DNA of 49,577 bases from Chlamydiota bacterium (GTDB lineage Bacteria; Chlamydiota; Chlamydiia; Chlamydiales; JAAKFR01), in assembly GCA_021772455.1 (NCBI GenBank), contig JAJFLY010000039.1, positions 1 to 49,577 of the forward strand. Direction: 5' to 3'. Made by a program: the position numbers and the translations under genes. Below, piece after piece: positions 25,802 to 35,426 of this stretch. The notes under the pieces were generated by a model. The model was not told the origin of the DNA and made no database searches. It saw only the letters and a program-made list of their open reading frames with translations. How positions within the stretch are numbered: the first letter of the stretch is position 1; every line of letters starts with the position of its first letter.

Positions 25802-25895
25802 GGTTATTTCCTCTTTTGTCATAATTTTGGCTCCATAAAAAAATACGTAACAATCTTAAACAGGATACCTTTTTTCTACCTCTTTTGGCAAGGCT

Positions 25896-26651
25896 TTACG
25901 CCATTACCATTCCACCATCAACGGTTAAGACCTGACCTGTTACGTAATCAGCCAGAGGACTTGCTAAAAATAGCACGGCATTTGCAATATCTTGGGGTTT
26001 TCCGAGCTTTTGCATCGGAATCTGGTTCAAAATTGCCTCTTTTTGCTTCTCATTAAGGGCATCGGTCATGTCGGTCTCAATAAAGCCCGGCGCTACACAG
26101 TTTACACAAATATTTCGCCCCCCCATCTCCTTAGCTAAAGATTTGGTAAATCCGATCATCCCTGATTTTGATGCTGCATAATTCGTCTGCCCAGCATTTC
26201 CCATTAATCCCACAACAGATGTGATATTAATAATTTTTCCTCTGCGCGCTTTGATCATAGGTCGGATCACTCCGCGGCAGGTGTTGTATATCGACTTCAA
26301 ATTAATATTAATTACCTGCTCCCAATCCTCTTCTGTCAGACGCATCAACAAGCTGTCGCGAGTAATACCGGCATTGTTCACCAAAACATCAACATGCCCA
26401 AAATCATTATAGACCTGCTCTAACGTACTAGCTACCTGCTTAGCATCTCCCACATCGACCTGGTAAAACGTAACTTTCTGTCCCTCAGGTGCAGACGCCT
26501 GAAGTTCTTTTGCTGCTTCATTACCACGTTCGGGATTGGTTCCAAAAATCGCAACCGATGCACCTTGTTCGATAAAACAGGCGGCAATTCCTTTACCAAT
26601 TCCGCGCGTTCCTCCGGTCACAATTGCTACTTGATCTGCTAATAATTTCAT
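25896..26651 (-). CDS. fabG: 3-oxoacyl-ACP reductase
   Basis: A 251-residue short-chain dehydrogenase. NADPH-binding TGGTRGIGKGIAA, NNAG at 92-95, and the catalytic Ser145, Tyr158 and Lys162 are in place. It reduces beta-ketoacyl-ACP in the elongation cycle. The start overlaps the fabD stop by 4 nt. Confidence 0.96.
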   Translation of the reverse strand: MKLLADQVAIVTGGTRGIGKGIAACFIEQGASVAIFGTNPERGNEAAKELQASAPEGQKVTFYQVDVGDAKQVASTLEQVYNDFGHVDVLVNNAGITRDSLLMRLTEEDWEQVININLKSIYNTCRGVIRPMIKARRGKIINITSVVGLMGNAGQTNYAASKSGMIGFTKSLAKEMGGRNICVNCVAPGFIETDMTDALNEKQKEAILNQIPMQKLGKPQDIANAVLFLASPLADYVTGQVLTVDGGMVMA

Positions 26652-27586
26652 GAGAGTTCCTTTGCAATTTTCTCTAAATCTTCAACCTTATTGACAGTGA
26701 TCGTCGGCACGACTACACCCGTTTGTTTATTCATACCCGCTAAAGTGCGTCCTGGGCCAATCTCGATAAAACACTCGACATGCGGCATCATAGCTCGAAT
26801 CCCCTGCTCCCAACGTACAGGAGAGGTGATTTGCTTGGTCAAGTAGAGGCGCATTTGATCGGCGTCAGAAACGTAACCACCAGGAACATTCATCACCAAA
26901 TCAACAGGACTATCCTTAATTGCAATCTCTTGAATCTTTTCTCCCATTACCTCTTCTGCGGCGCGCATCAAGCCGCTGTGAAATGCGCCGTGCACTTTCA
27001 GTGGAAGGACACGCTTTGCGCCTCGCGCTTTGGCGGCCGTGCTCCCAGCTTCAACTCCCTTCTCTGTCCCTGAGATAACCGTTTGCCCTGGGCAGTTAAA
27101 ATTGGCTGCCCAAAGATCGTTTGGCAAATTCAGCTCGCCCACCATCTGCTCAGTTTCTTCAGCCGAAAGACCTAAGATAACCGCCATCATCCCCTTGCTC
27201 GCCTCGCACGCCTCATTCATCGCATCTGCGCGCGCCTGAACAAGAGGTAAACACGTCTCAAAAGGTATCCGATCACTTGCAGTAAAAGCTGTATATTCGC
27301 CTAGACTAAGACCTGCACAGACGGAAGGTTTCAATTCAGGAAATTGGCTCTGAAGCACCCGTAAAACGGCCATACTCATGAGATAAATCCCAGTCTGGCT
27401 ATTGGCCGTCTTAGTCAATAAGTCACCTGGCCCCTCAAAGATAACCTTAGATAGAGAGCGTGCTAAAAGCTCATCTCCCAGCTGGAAGATTTCACGCGCT
27501 TCGGTGTAATTGTCATAAAAATCTTTGCCCATTTCAATAGATTGGGCTCCCTGTCCGGGAAAGAGAAAAGCGAATTTTTTTGTCAT
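26648..27586 (-). CDS. fabD: Malonyl-CoA:ACP transacylase
   Basis: A 312-residue acyltransferase. FLFPGQGAQSIEMG opens the protein; the nucleophile is Ser94 in GLSLGEYTA; the catalytic His lies in GAFHSGLM. It charges ACP with malonyl units. Overlaps fabG and fabH by 4 nt on each side, so the three are tightly coupled. Confidence 0.96.
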   Translation of the reverse strand: MTKKFAFLFPGQGAQSIEMGKDFYDNYTEAREIFQLGDELLARSLSKVIFEGPGDLLTKTANSQTGIYLMSMAVLRVLQSQFPELKPSVCAGLSLGEYTAFTASDRIPFETCLPLVQARADAMNEACEASKGMMAVILGLSAEETEQMVGELNLPNDLWAANFNCPGQTVISGTEKGVEAGSTAAKARGAKRVLPLKVHGAFHSGLMRAAEEVMGEKIQEIAIKDSPVDLVMNVPGGYVSDADQMRLYLTKQITSPVRWEQGIRAMMPHVECFIEIGPGRTLAGMNKQTGVVVPTITVNKVEDLEKIAKELS

Positions 27587-28578
27587 AATTTAGTTAGAAT
27601 TGTAGCTCCCCAAGTAAAACCCGCTCCAAAAGCGACAAGGAGCATGTTTTCTCCAGTTTTGATGTCTTTTTCTCGTATCAACTCGTCAAGCGCAATTGCA
27701 ACTGCCGAAGCAGAGGTATTTCCATACTTATGAACCGTTTTGAAAACTTTGGAATCATCGATCCCAAATCGTTTTGCAATCGCGTCAATAATTCTTTCAT
27801 TTGCTTGGTGTGGAACAAGCCAATCGATCTGATCTTCATTCATGTTTGCTTTTAGCAAACACTCTTTCGCAGCACTTTCCATCCGACGGACAGCGTGCTT
27901 AAAGACCTCTTTACCCTCCATTGAGATGTAGTGCTGGTTCGCTGCGACGGTTTGGGCTGAAGCTGGGTTGCGACAACCACCAGCAGGTAAAATCAATAAC
28001 TCAGCGACCTCTCCATCTGCCCCCAAGCACGCTTCGCGAATCGCATACCCCTCTCCTGAATCGCTGATCACAGATGCACAGGCACCGTCGCCAAAAAGGA
28101 TGCACGTGTTTCGGTCATCATAATTGATAAAAGAAGAGAGCTTCTCAGAGGCAATCAATAAAATATTTTTATACACCCCCGACTCGATAAACCCTTTTGC
28201 CATTAACAATCCGTAGAGAAAGCCTGTACAGGCGGCTTGAAAATCAAGAGCTGCTGCCTGAGGAGCCTTCAACTCCCTCTGGATGAGAGCTGCAGTACTT
28301 GGAAACATGTAATCGGGCGTGATTGTCGCAACCAGAATCAAGTCGATATCTTCAGGAGATTTTCCTGCAGCCGAAAGAGCCTCGCGTGCTGCATGCACCC
28401 CCATATCGGAGGTGAATTCATCTGCACGGGCAATCCGCCGTTCTTTTATCCCTGTTCGGGAGTATATCCACTCGTCGGAGGTTTCAACTAATTTTTCTAA
28501 ATCAGCATTAGTAAGGACACGCTCAGGGAGGTAGGAGCCTGTTCCAATAATACGGGCAGAATCTTGTTTCACGATCAT
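27583..28578 (-). CDS. fabH: 3-oxoacyl-ACP synthase III
   Basis: A 331-residue condensing enzyme that starts fatty-acid chains from acetyl-CoA and malonyl-ACP. The Cys-His-Asn triad is visible: Cys117 in FQAACTGF, His257 in VPHQANERI, Asn287 in YGNTSASA. Start choice is uncertain: the ATG at 28578 has AAGG immediately before it, a GTG at 28572 would have better spacing from the same site, and an ATG at 28605 gives a longer form. First gene of the operon, divergent from recR. Confidence 0.93.
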   Translation of the reverse strand: MIVKQDSARIIGTGSYLPERVLTNADLEKLVETSDEWIYSRTGIKERRIARADEFTSDMGVHAAREALSAAGKSPEDIDLILVATITPDYMFPSTAALIQRELKAPQAAALDFQAACTGFLYGLLMAKGFIESGVYKNILLIASEKLSSFINYDDRNTCILFGDGACASVISDSGEGYAIREACLGADGEVAELLILPAGGCRNPASAQTVAANQHYISMEGKEVFKHAVRRMESAAKECLLKANMNEDQIDWLVPHQANERIIDAIAKRFGIDDSKVFKTVHKYGNTSASAVAIALDELIREKDIKTGENMLLVAFGAGFTWGATILTKL

Positions 28579-28655
28579 CCTTATAACTGCATAAGAAACA
28601 AACATTTTAGCACATCTTCCTTTAAATTAAAACTGGAAGTGCGCAAAATGCGGCC

Positions 28656-29258
28656 ATGAGCCCATCTCGATTCCCAGAACACCTTTTGAAGCTGATCTCC
28701 GTTTTAAAAAAATTTCCTGGCGTAGGAACTAGAACAGCAGAACGTTTTGCCTTCCACCTCCTTGATTGGCCCGAAGAAAAGCTCTCTGAAATGGGGATAA
28801 CCATTAAAGACATTAAGAAAAATTTGAAAAGTTGCTCAGATTGTGGCGCATTAATCGAGCAAAGCTGTGGAATCTGCAGCGACAAAGGGCGAAATCAAGA
28901 AATTCTTTGTATCACAGCAACAGCAAAAGATATTTTTTCAATTGAGGAGACACGGGAATATCGTGGACTTTACCACGTTCTGGGCGCCCTTTTTTCCCCA
29001 ATCCACGGTCAGGCACCACACGCCAAGACAATTGAGAAACTAAAATCCCGCATTTCTTGCCTTGCGGTCAAAGAAATCATCATCGCCCTCGATTCAACAT
29101 TAGAGGGTGATGCGACAGCCCTTTATATAAAGAAGGAGCTTGAAGGTTTCCCCGTTTCGATTTCGCGCTTGGCCCTTGGACTTCCAATGGGAAGCTCTCT
29201 TGATTTTATCGATGGTGGTACTTTAGGCCGTGCCCTCAGCGGTAGGCATACATATTAG
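28656..29258 (+). CDS. recR: Recombination protein RecR
   Basis: A 200-residue protein, normal length. It has an N-terminal helix-hairpin-helix (LKKFPGVGTRTAERFAFHLL), a C4 zinc finger (CSDCGALIEQSCGICSD), a Toprim domain (IIALDSTLEGDATALYI) and a C-terminal Walker-B-like LALGLPMGSSLDF. It works with RecO and RecF in gap repair. No clear ribosome-binding site. Confidence 0.95.
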   Translation: MSPSRFPEHLLKLISVLKKFPGVGTRTAERFAFHLLDWPEEKLSEMGITIKDIKKNLKSCSDCGALIEQSCGICSDKGRNQEILCITATAKDIFSIEETREYRGLYHVLGALFSPIHGQAPHAKTIEKLKSRISCLAVKEIIIALDSTLEGDATALYIKKELEGFPVSISRLALGLPMGSSLDFIDGGTLGRALSGRHTY

Positions 29259-29317
29259 CTTGCATAAATAGCCACCCTTCTCTTACGATTTCACCCTTTT
29301 ACCCCATACGTGTGCAT

Positions 29318-31672
29318 ATGAAATACTGGCTTTTGACACTTCTTCTTTTTGCAACTTCATTTTCAGCTTTTTCTCAGGAGTATGAATCCATGAGAATTGC
29401 AAAAATCGACCTTGTCCCGGAAAACCTTCCTATTGAATCCTCATTTAATCCGAATGCGATACGAGCGCGGCTTCAATCGAAGTCAGGAAACTTTTTTTCC
29501 CAATCCGACTTTGATAGCGACTTGAAAATGCTCTCCGAAGAGTACGACCAGGTCCTCCCGACTATTGAAGTGATCAATGACGAAATCTACATCACTTTAA
29601 ACATTTGGTTTAAGCCTACAATCCAAGAAATCAACTTTTGCGGAAATGAGTATTTCAAATCCAAGACGCTTCTTAAAACAATGGAGATCGAACCAGGATC
29701 GGTTTTTGAGCGCGACACATTCATTCAAGCCTTTAACAAACTCAGACAGTACTACATCAAGAAGGGGTATTTTGAGGCTGAGCTAGACTTTGATATTATT
29801 CCTACCGATGATGGATGTGGAGTTGATATCCAAATCAATATTTGCGAAGGCAGAGCTGGTAAAATCAAGGGAATCCGTTTCTGCGGTCTCGATCCTAAAG
29901 AAGAAAGCGCTGTCTTACAGGAGATCCTCTCCAAGCCCTACAACATCCTTTTAAGCTGGTATACCGGAAAAGGGACCTACCATCCTGAGATGATTGAGCA
30001 CGATCGCATGCAAATCATCAATTATTTCCAGAACATGGGCTACGCTGATGCTTTGGTCGATATCTGCGTCGAAGAGGTCCCAAATTCGAGCAAAATCGAT
30101 GTCGTCATTTCGATCGACAAAGGGAGCTGCTACCAGATCGGGAATATCACCATGTGTGGAAATTCCCTCCTCTCAACCGAAGAGATCTATAACCAATTTA
30201 CTTTCGGAATGGGAAGTCCCTACTCCCCTGAAAAGATCCGCACGACAATCAAAGCGATTCATGATCTCTATGGAGTTAGAGGATATATTGATACGAGTGT
30301 CGATGTGCAGCTTGCCATTCGGGATGATTGCCAAGTTTACGATATTTCCATCGTGGTTGAAGAGGGCCTTCAGTATTACGTCGGATTGATCAAAGTTTTT
30401 GGAAATTACTGTACCCAAACAAATGTAATCCTCCACGAAATTCTCCTTTGCCCTGGTGAGGTATTCGATAACCGAAAACTCGAAGGAACTGAAATTCGCC
30501 TAGGGAACACCGGCTTCTTCAGCTGCGTAAACGTCTATGCCGTCCGCTCTCAAGTTGAAGATCCTTGTGGAAACCGCCTCTACCGCGATATCTATATTGA
30601 AGTGGAAGAGACCGATACAGGGAATGTAGGTCTCTTTGCCGGATTCAGCTCCCTAGACCGTATCTTTGGAGGGGTCGAAATCACTGAGCGCAACTTTAAT
30701 ATTGCCGGATTGACCCATATGATCGAAAGAGGTCCAGGAGCCTTGCGCGGTGGTGGTGAATACGCGAATGCTAAGGTCAACATTGGGGATCGCCAAACAA
30801 CCTACATCTTGCAATGGACCAAGCCCTACTTCCTCGATACCCCGTGGATTTTTGGAGTCGAGTTAGAAAAAAGCAATAACCGCGCCCTCTCGCGAGATTA
30901 CGAAATTAAAACCTATGGCGGGAATGTTCACGGAACCTACATCCTCAACCCCTTCATGAAGTATAGCATCTACTACCGCGCCCGTCACACAAATGTAGTT
31001 GTGGACGGAAGTTCGACACAACTTACCCAAGAGGAAGGAAACCAGACCGGATTTATCTCCGCTATTGGAAACGCGCTGATCTACGACTCTACAGATCATC
31101 CTAGACGCGCTTCATGTGGATTCCGTTCACGCCTCGGCTATGAGATAGCCGGTTTGGGTGGGAACTACCAATTTATGAAGTTCTCCTACTTAAACACCTA
31201 TTATTACCCCTTTTCCCGAAGAGGGACGCTCAAAATGCGAGGTGATCTGCAGTTTATTAAAACGTACGGATCAACCGATACACCAGATCTACCGTTAAGT
31301 GAGCGCCTCTTTTTGGGGGGTGAAACAACTGTCCGCGGCTTCCGCCCCTTTATTATCGGTCCTAAATTCGGTCCTAACAACCCACGCGGAGGGGTCTCAT
31401 CACTCCTACTATCAGAGGAATACCAACACAACATCCTTGCAGCCCCTTGCCTAGACGGCTTTGTCTTTGTCGATGCAGGTTACGTTTCGTTTAGCGAGTT
31501 CACGCTCGGCCAGTGGGCGGCAAGTGCCGGCTTTGGTGTACGGATAGAGGTGATGCGTAACATGCCTCTGATGTTTGGACTTGGCTGGCCAATTCACCCT
31601 ATGGATAGGGTCAATGGGGAGGAAGTAGACTTAGCGCAGCGCTTCTTCTTCGCGATAGGAGGAAGCTTTTAG
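29318..31672 (+). CDS. bamA: Outer-membrane protein assembly factor BamA (Omp85)
   Basis: A 784-residue outer-membrane protein. A signal peptide (about 1-21, ending near FSAFSQ) is followed by several POTRA domains (about 22-400) and a C-terminal 16-strand barrel with the lid-lock motif LGGETTVRGF and terminal Phe (FAIGGSF). It inserts beta-barrel proteins such as the autotransporter at the start of this window. The POTRA region is unusually rich in Cys (for example CGNEYF, CDLLL-like positions), as in chlamydial envelope proteins. ATG 29318 is preferred over GTG 29312. Confidence 0.95.
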   Translation: MKYWLLTLLLFATSFSAFSQEYESMRIAKIDLVPENLPIESSFNPNAIRARLQSKSGNFFSQSDFDSDLKMLSEEYDQVLPTIEVINDEIYITLNIWFKPTIQEINFCGNEYFKSKTLLKTMEIEPGSVFERDTFIQAFNKLRQYYIKKGYFEAELDFDIIPTDDGCGVDIQINICEGRAGKIKGIRFCGLDPKEESAVLQEILSKPYNILLSWYTGKGTYHPEMIEHDRMQIINYFQNMGYADALVDICVEEVPNSSKIDVVISIDKGSCYQIGNITMCGNSLLSTEEIYNQFTFGMGSPYSPEKIRTTIKAIHDLYGVRGYIDTSVDVQLAIRDDCQVYDISIVVEEGLQYYVGLIKVFGNYCTQTNVILHEILLCPGEVFDNRKLEGTEIRLGNTGFFSCVNVYAVRSQVEDPCGNRLYRDIYIEVEETDTGNVGLFAGFSSLDRIFGGVEITERNFNIAGLTHMIERGPGALRGGGEYANAKVNIGDRQTTYILQWTKPYFLDTPWIFGVELEKSNNRALSRDYEIKTYGGNVHGTYILNPFMKYSIYYRARHTNVVVDGSSTQLTQEEGNQTGFISAIGNALIYDSTDHPRRASCGFRSRLGYEIAGLGGNYQFMKFSYLNTYYYPFSRRGTLKMRGDLQFIKTYGSTDTPDLPLSERLFLGGETTVRGFRPFIIGPKFGPNNPRGGVSSLLLSEEYQHNILAAPCLDGFVFVDAGYVSFSEFTLGQWAASAGFGVRIEVMRNMPLMFGLGWPIHPMDRVNGEEVDLAQRFFFAIGGSF

Positions 31673-31716
31673 GAGCTGCTCGAATCAATCAGAACATATT
31701 CTTAAGGAGAAATTAC

Positions 31717-32247
31717 ATGAAGAAATTCGGAACCATTTTGGCCGTTGCAGTTTTAGCTCTTAGCATCGGGAAGCTCTCAGCAGAAGAGCTAAATATTGGG
31801 TTTGTAAACTTTAAAACTGCCGTTGAGAAGTCCAAGCAGGGAGTGCAAGAGCGCAACGCCTTTGAAGCGATGAAAAATCAAATGACAGAGACGCTTGAAA
31901 AAACCGACAAAGAGCTTGGGGATATCGCAAAAAAACTGGAAGATCAAGACTACATGGATAGCCTCTCTCCTGCAGCAGAGCAAGAGTTAAAGCAAAAATT
32001 CCAAGTTTTAAGCCAAGACTTTGGTCGCTACCAAAACCAGTACTATCAGTTACTTAACCAAGCCAACTACAAAATGCTGCAAACCATGCATGATGAAGTA
32101 AGCTTTGCAGCTGAGCATGTGCGAAAAGGAAAGAAACTCTCTTTGCTTTTCAATGAAGAGTCTATTTTTGCTTACGATAAATCTCTTGATTACACAGATG
32201 AGGTTATCAAAGAGATGGACAAGCAGTTTAAAGCAGAAAACAAATAA
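31717..32247 (+). CDS. skp: Periplasmic chaperone Skp/OmpH
   Basis: A 176-residue secreted protein with a signal peptide (about 1-22) and a long central coiled coil (about 50-120) typical of the Skp 'jellyfish' trimer. It escorts unfolded outer-membrane proteins to BamA, encoded immediately upstream. AAGGAG stands 8 nt before the ATG. Confidence 0.9.
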   Translation: MKKFGTILAVAVLALSIGKLSAEELNIGFVNFKTAVEKSKQGVQERNAFEAMKNQMTETLEKTDKELGDIAKKLEDQDYMDSLSPAAEQELKQKFQVLSQDFGRYQNQYYQLLNQANYKMLQTMHDEVSFAAEHVRKGKKLSLLFNEESIFAYDKSLDYTDEVIKEMDKQFKAENK

Positions 32248-32255
32248 AGGAAATC

Positions 32256-33287
32256 ATGGCAGCATACACACTTGAAGAGCTTGCAAAATTAACTAATTCC
32301 GAACTTGTCGGCCCTGCAGCGCACCAAATCACGGGTGTCGACTATTTGGATACTGCTACTCAAAGTGATGCTTCTTTCCTTGAAAACCCCCGCTATGAGA
32401 AGCAGATGCGCGCCTCTCAAGCAGGGGTAATCATAACTTCACCCCATTTTCGCCAAGAGCCTGGCAAAACGTACCTACTCAATGAAAACCCCTCTCTTAC
32501 TTTTCAGGCGATCATCGAGCTTTTTATTCAATCACCCTCATCTGGTTTTTCTGGAATCCACCCGACAGCTGTCATTCACGATGCTGCACATTTGGGTGAA
32601 TCGGTTATCGTTGGCCCCAATACAGTGATCGACCGCGGGGCTAAAATTGGTGCGAATAGTGTTATCGGGGCGAACGTCTCGATCGGCGCAGAAGCCCTTA
32701 TTGGCTCAAACTGCTTTTTACATCCCAATTCAGTTGTGCGGGAAGGGTGTGAAATTGGCAACCGCGTCATTCTCCAGCCCGGCGCTGTCATCGGCTGCTG
32801 TGGATTTGGTTTTTTCACCGATAAACAAGGCAATAACCACAAACTCAACCAGCTTGGCAAGGTCATAATAGAAGACGATGTCGAAATCGGAGCGAATACA
32901 ACAATCGACCGAGCCCGTTTTAAGACAACTCGAATCGGTAAAGGCTCAAAGCTCGATAACCTCGTTCAAATCGCCCACCAGGTGGAGCTTGGAAACAATA
33001 ACTTGATGGCCTCGCAAGTGGGCATTGCCGGCTCTACAAAGACCGGAAGCAATGTGGTGATGGGAGGCCAGGTTGGTGTTGCAGGGCATATCTCAATCGC
33101 AAGTGGAGCGATCTTTGCAGCTAGGGCTGCGATCAGTAAATCGATCGAAAAGGGTGGGATTTATAGTGGAATTCCAGCTATGCCGATCAGAGAGTTCAAC
33201 CTCCATTTTGTTCAACTGAAGAGTATCGGTAAACTCATCAAGCGCATCAAAGCCCTCGAATCCGAAGTAAAAGAACTTACTCGATAA
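32256..33287 (+). CDS. lpxD: UDP-3-O-acylglucosamine N-acyltransferase
   Basis: A 343-residue left-handed beta-helix acyltransferase of lipid A synthesis. The N-terminal uridine-binding domain is followed by hexapeptide repeats (about 100-280). The catalytic His is in VQIAHQVELG and a C-terminal helix ends the protein. It transfers a hydroxyacyl group from ACP, the acpP product 7 kb away. It follows skp by 8 bp with AAAGGA before the ATG. Confidence 0.95.
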   Translation: MAAYTLEELAKLTNSELVGPAAHQITGVDYLDTATQSDASFLENPRYEKQMRASQAGVIITSPHFRQEPGKTYLLNENPSLTFQAIIELFIQSPSSGFSGIHPTAVIHDAAHLGESVIVGPNTVIDRGAKIGANSVIGANVSIGAEALIGSNCFLHPNSVVREGCEIGNRVILQPGAVIGCCGFGFFTDKQGNNHKLNQLGKVIIEDDVEIGANTTIDRARFKTTRIGKGSKLDNLVQIAHQVELGNNNLMASQVGIAGSTKTGSNVVMGGQVGVAGHISIASGAIFAARAAISKSIEKGGIYSGIPAMPIREFNLHFVQLKSIGKLIKRIKALESEVKELTR

Positions 33288-33298
33288 AACTCTCGCGA

Positions 33299-34336
33299 TT
33301 ACTTAAAATAAAGCGCTTTGATGATGAGGACCTTCATGATGCGACGATCTAGCTCCTCTTCCCGTATCTTCCCGCTGCGTACAAGCTTGCAAAGGATGCG
33401 AATCACATCAGGGAGATTGTCCTGAGCTAAGAAAACGTCATAAGAGCTCTCAAAAGCAGCCAAAACCTTATCCTCAAGTGAGCCTTCTACCTTCGCTGTA
33501 TCAAAGAAGGTCAAATTTTTAAACCCAATTGTCTCTTGGACCTGCATATGGGAACGTTGAAGAATTGGAAATCCCCCTTTGGCTGAATGGGATTTTTCAA
33601 ATTTATTCTCCATCTGCTCACCCTTCTCCCTCGCAACAATTCCTTGTGCCTCACGGATGCCGCGACGAAATCCTTGCAACTGTTTGGGTGTCATCGGAAA
33701 CTTTGAGAGAGCTCTTTCCTGGTCAAACTGAACATGAACTCCCAAACTTCGATTTTGAACCATGACAGCCTTTCCTAAATCCGAATAGCGCTGTTCTGGA
33801 AGCTCAAGCCCTGGAAGCTGGTCCCCTTGTAGATAAAACGAAAGGCCGTGAAGAAAATCATTTGCGATTAAGAGCGCTGTTTTTGAGATCTCTTGATATC
33901 GCTCAATTAAATAGGACTGCCGCTTATAATTCCCCTTCCTAAAAAGGACCCCGCCCATCTGCCAGGTCTGAATCATTAACTCCACTGCATGCTGCTGAGC
34001 CGCGTCATAAACAGCATCTGTCTCAAGGATACACAGCTGCGCCACTTTCTCTTCAAGCATTGCCATCTGACATAAAAGTGCCTGAGCCCTCTCAAACAAG
34101 ACCCGGTCAGCATAGACCCCTGCTGATCCTCTCGACTTGACCAAAGGGGGTGAGGAGGGTGTCTGGGGCTGAACATGCAGCTCATCCTCCCTCTCTGCCC
34201 ACGCTCTACCCTGATAAAGCACTTGGCGACGCTTACGCTCATCTGGTTGATCATCAGTATGTTCTTGGTCAACAGGCTGTATAGGAGGGATCTCTTGGCT
34301 ATACTGCGGGCCGCTAATCATTGTCTTCCTTTTCAA
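33299..34336 (-). CDS. Degenerate GH3/NagZ-like protein, probably non-catalytic
   Basis: A 345-residue protein. After a disordered Gln/Pro/Arg-rich N-terminus (about 80 residues), a region resembles family 3 glycoside hydrolases: EEKVAQLCILETDA, the MGGVLF strand, LLIANDFLHGL where GH3 has 'iDxEGG', then GFKNLTFFDTAKVEGSL where NagZ has its nucleophile (SDDLSMEG). The end DVIRILCKLVRSGKIREEEL with an 'ILIIK' tail matches the GH3 C-terminus. The KHFPGHG loop that carries NagZ catalytic residues is missing. No signal peptide. It occupies the CT244 position between lpxD and pdhA. The GH3 relation is inferred by eye. Confidence 0.5.
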   Translation of the reverse strand: MKRKTMISGPQYSQEIPPIQPVDQEHTDDQPDERKRRQVLYQGRAWAEREDELHVQPQTPSSPPLVKSRGSAGVYADRVLFERAQALLCQMAMLEEKVAQLCILETDAVYDAAQQHAVELMIQTWQMGGVLFRKGNYKRQSYLIERYQEISKTALLIANDFLHGLSFYLQGDQLPGLELPEQRYSDLGKAVMVQNRSLGVHVQFDQERALSKFPMTPKQLQGFRRGIREAQGIVAREKGEQMENKFEKSHSAKGGFPILQRSHMQVQETIGFKNLTFFDTAKVEGSLEDKVLAAFESSYDVFLAQDNLPDVIRILCKLVRSGKIREEELDRRIMKVLIIKALYFK

Positions 34337-34418
34337 TCTTTTTCTATATTGTAGCAGATGAAAATTAAGGATGCATTAAGATTTGAAAGACTTGTTTTTA
34401 GGCTCAGAGTTGGTTAAG

Positions 34419-35426
34419 ATGGCATATATGAGCAAAAAAGATGATGTTCCCGAAATGATTTCCCACATCGGCAAAGAGAAGGTTTTAGAGGCCTTGAGCT
34501 CAATGCTGCAAATTCGCCATTTTGAGATCCGAGGTGAGGCAGCCTACAGCCACGGGCAAGTGGGGGGGTTTTACCACTCTTATTCTGGCCAAGAAGCGAT
34601 TCAAACATCCTTTATACAGGTTTTTGGGAAGAAAAATTGGTTTGTTGCCTCTTACCGTTGTCATGCACTTGCTCTTCTTTTAGGCGCTACGCCCAATGAA
34701 CTCATGGCAGAGCTCTACGGACGCTCAACAGGAAATGCCAAGGGGCGTGGCGGTTCGATGCATCTCTATACCGACAGGATGCTTGGAGGTTTTGCGATCG
34801 TAGGTGGACACCTCCCTATTGCAACTGGCGCTGCTTTTTCCATCAAATATCTTAAAAAGAAGGATGAAGTTGCGGTCTGTTTTTTGGGCGAAGGAGCTGT
34901 CGCACAAGGTGCTTTTCACGAAGCTTTAAACTTAGCCTCGCTTTGGGATCTGCCCGTTATTTTCGTGATCGAAAACAACCAATGGGGCATGGGAACACAC
35001 GCCTCTCGAGCTCTCTGTTTTTCTGAGGCTATTGCCGAAAAACAAGCCTCCAGCTACAACATGAAGAGCTACACTTTAGACGGAATGGATTATTTCAAAT
35101 GTTATAGTGGCTTTGAGACCATTCGCAAGGATGTCTTAAGCACCAGTCGTCCCGTTTTAGTTGAGTGCATCTGTGAACGCTTTAAAGGGCACTCGATCTC
35201 CGATCCAGCCCTCTACCGGTCAAAAGATGAGCTTCGCTCGATCATGGAAAAGGACCCTATTACCCGTCTGACATATCATTTACAGCAAAACAAAGTACTC
35301 ACCGAGGAAGAGTTTAAAAAAATGGACAAAGAGGCAAAGCAAACGGTTATCGAAGCGATGGCGTATGCCGAGAAGAGCCCCTGGCCCTCTCCAGCAACTT
35401 TGGAGGAGGATGTCTATGCCCCATAA
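34419..35426 (+). CDS. pdhA: Pyruvate dehydrogenase E1 alpha subunit
   Basis: A 335-residue TPP-dependent decarboxylase subunit. GRGGSMHLY and the TPP-binding motif GEGAVAQGAFHEALNLASLW through ENNQWGMGT are complete. It joins PdhB and PdhC to make acetyl-CoA. The ATG at 34419 or 34428 may be the start; an in-frame TTG at 34383 is less likely. It overlaps pdhB by 11 nt. Confidence 0.94.
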   Translation: MAYMSKKDDVPEMISHIGKEKVLEALSSMLQIRHFEIRGEAAYSHGQVGGFYHSYSGQEAIQTSFIQVFGKKNWFVASYRCHALALLLGATPNELMAELYGRSTGNAKGRGGSMHLYTDRMLGGFAIVGGHLPIATGAAFSIKYLKKKDEVAVCFLGEGAVAQGAFHEALNLASLWDLPVIFVIENNQWGMGTHASRALCFSEAIAEKQASSYNMKSYTLDGMDYFKCYSGFETIRKDVLSTSRPVLVECICERFKGHSISDPALYRSKDELRSIMEKDPITRLTYHLQQNKVLTEEEFKKMDKEAKQTVIEAMAYAEKSPWPSPATLEEDVYAP

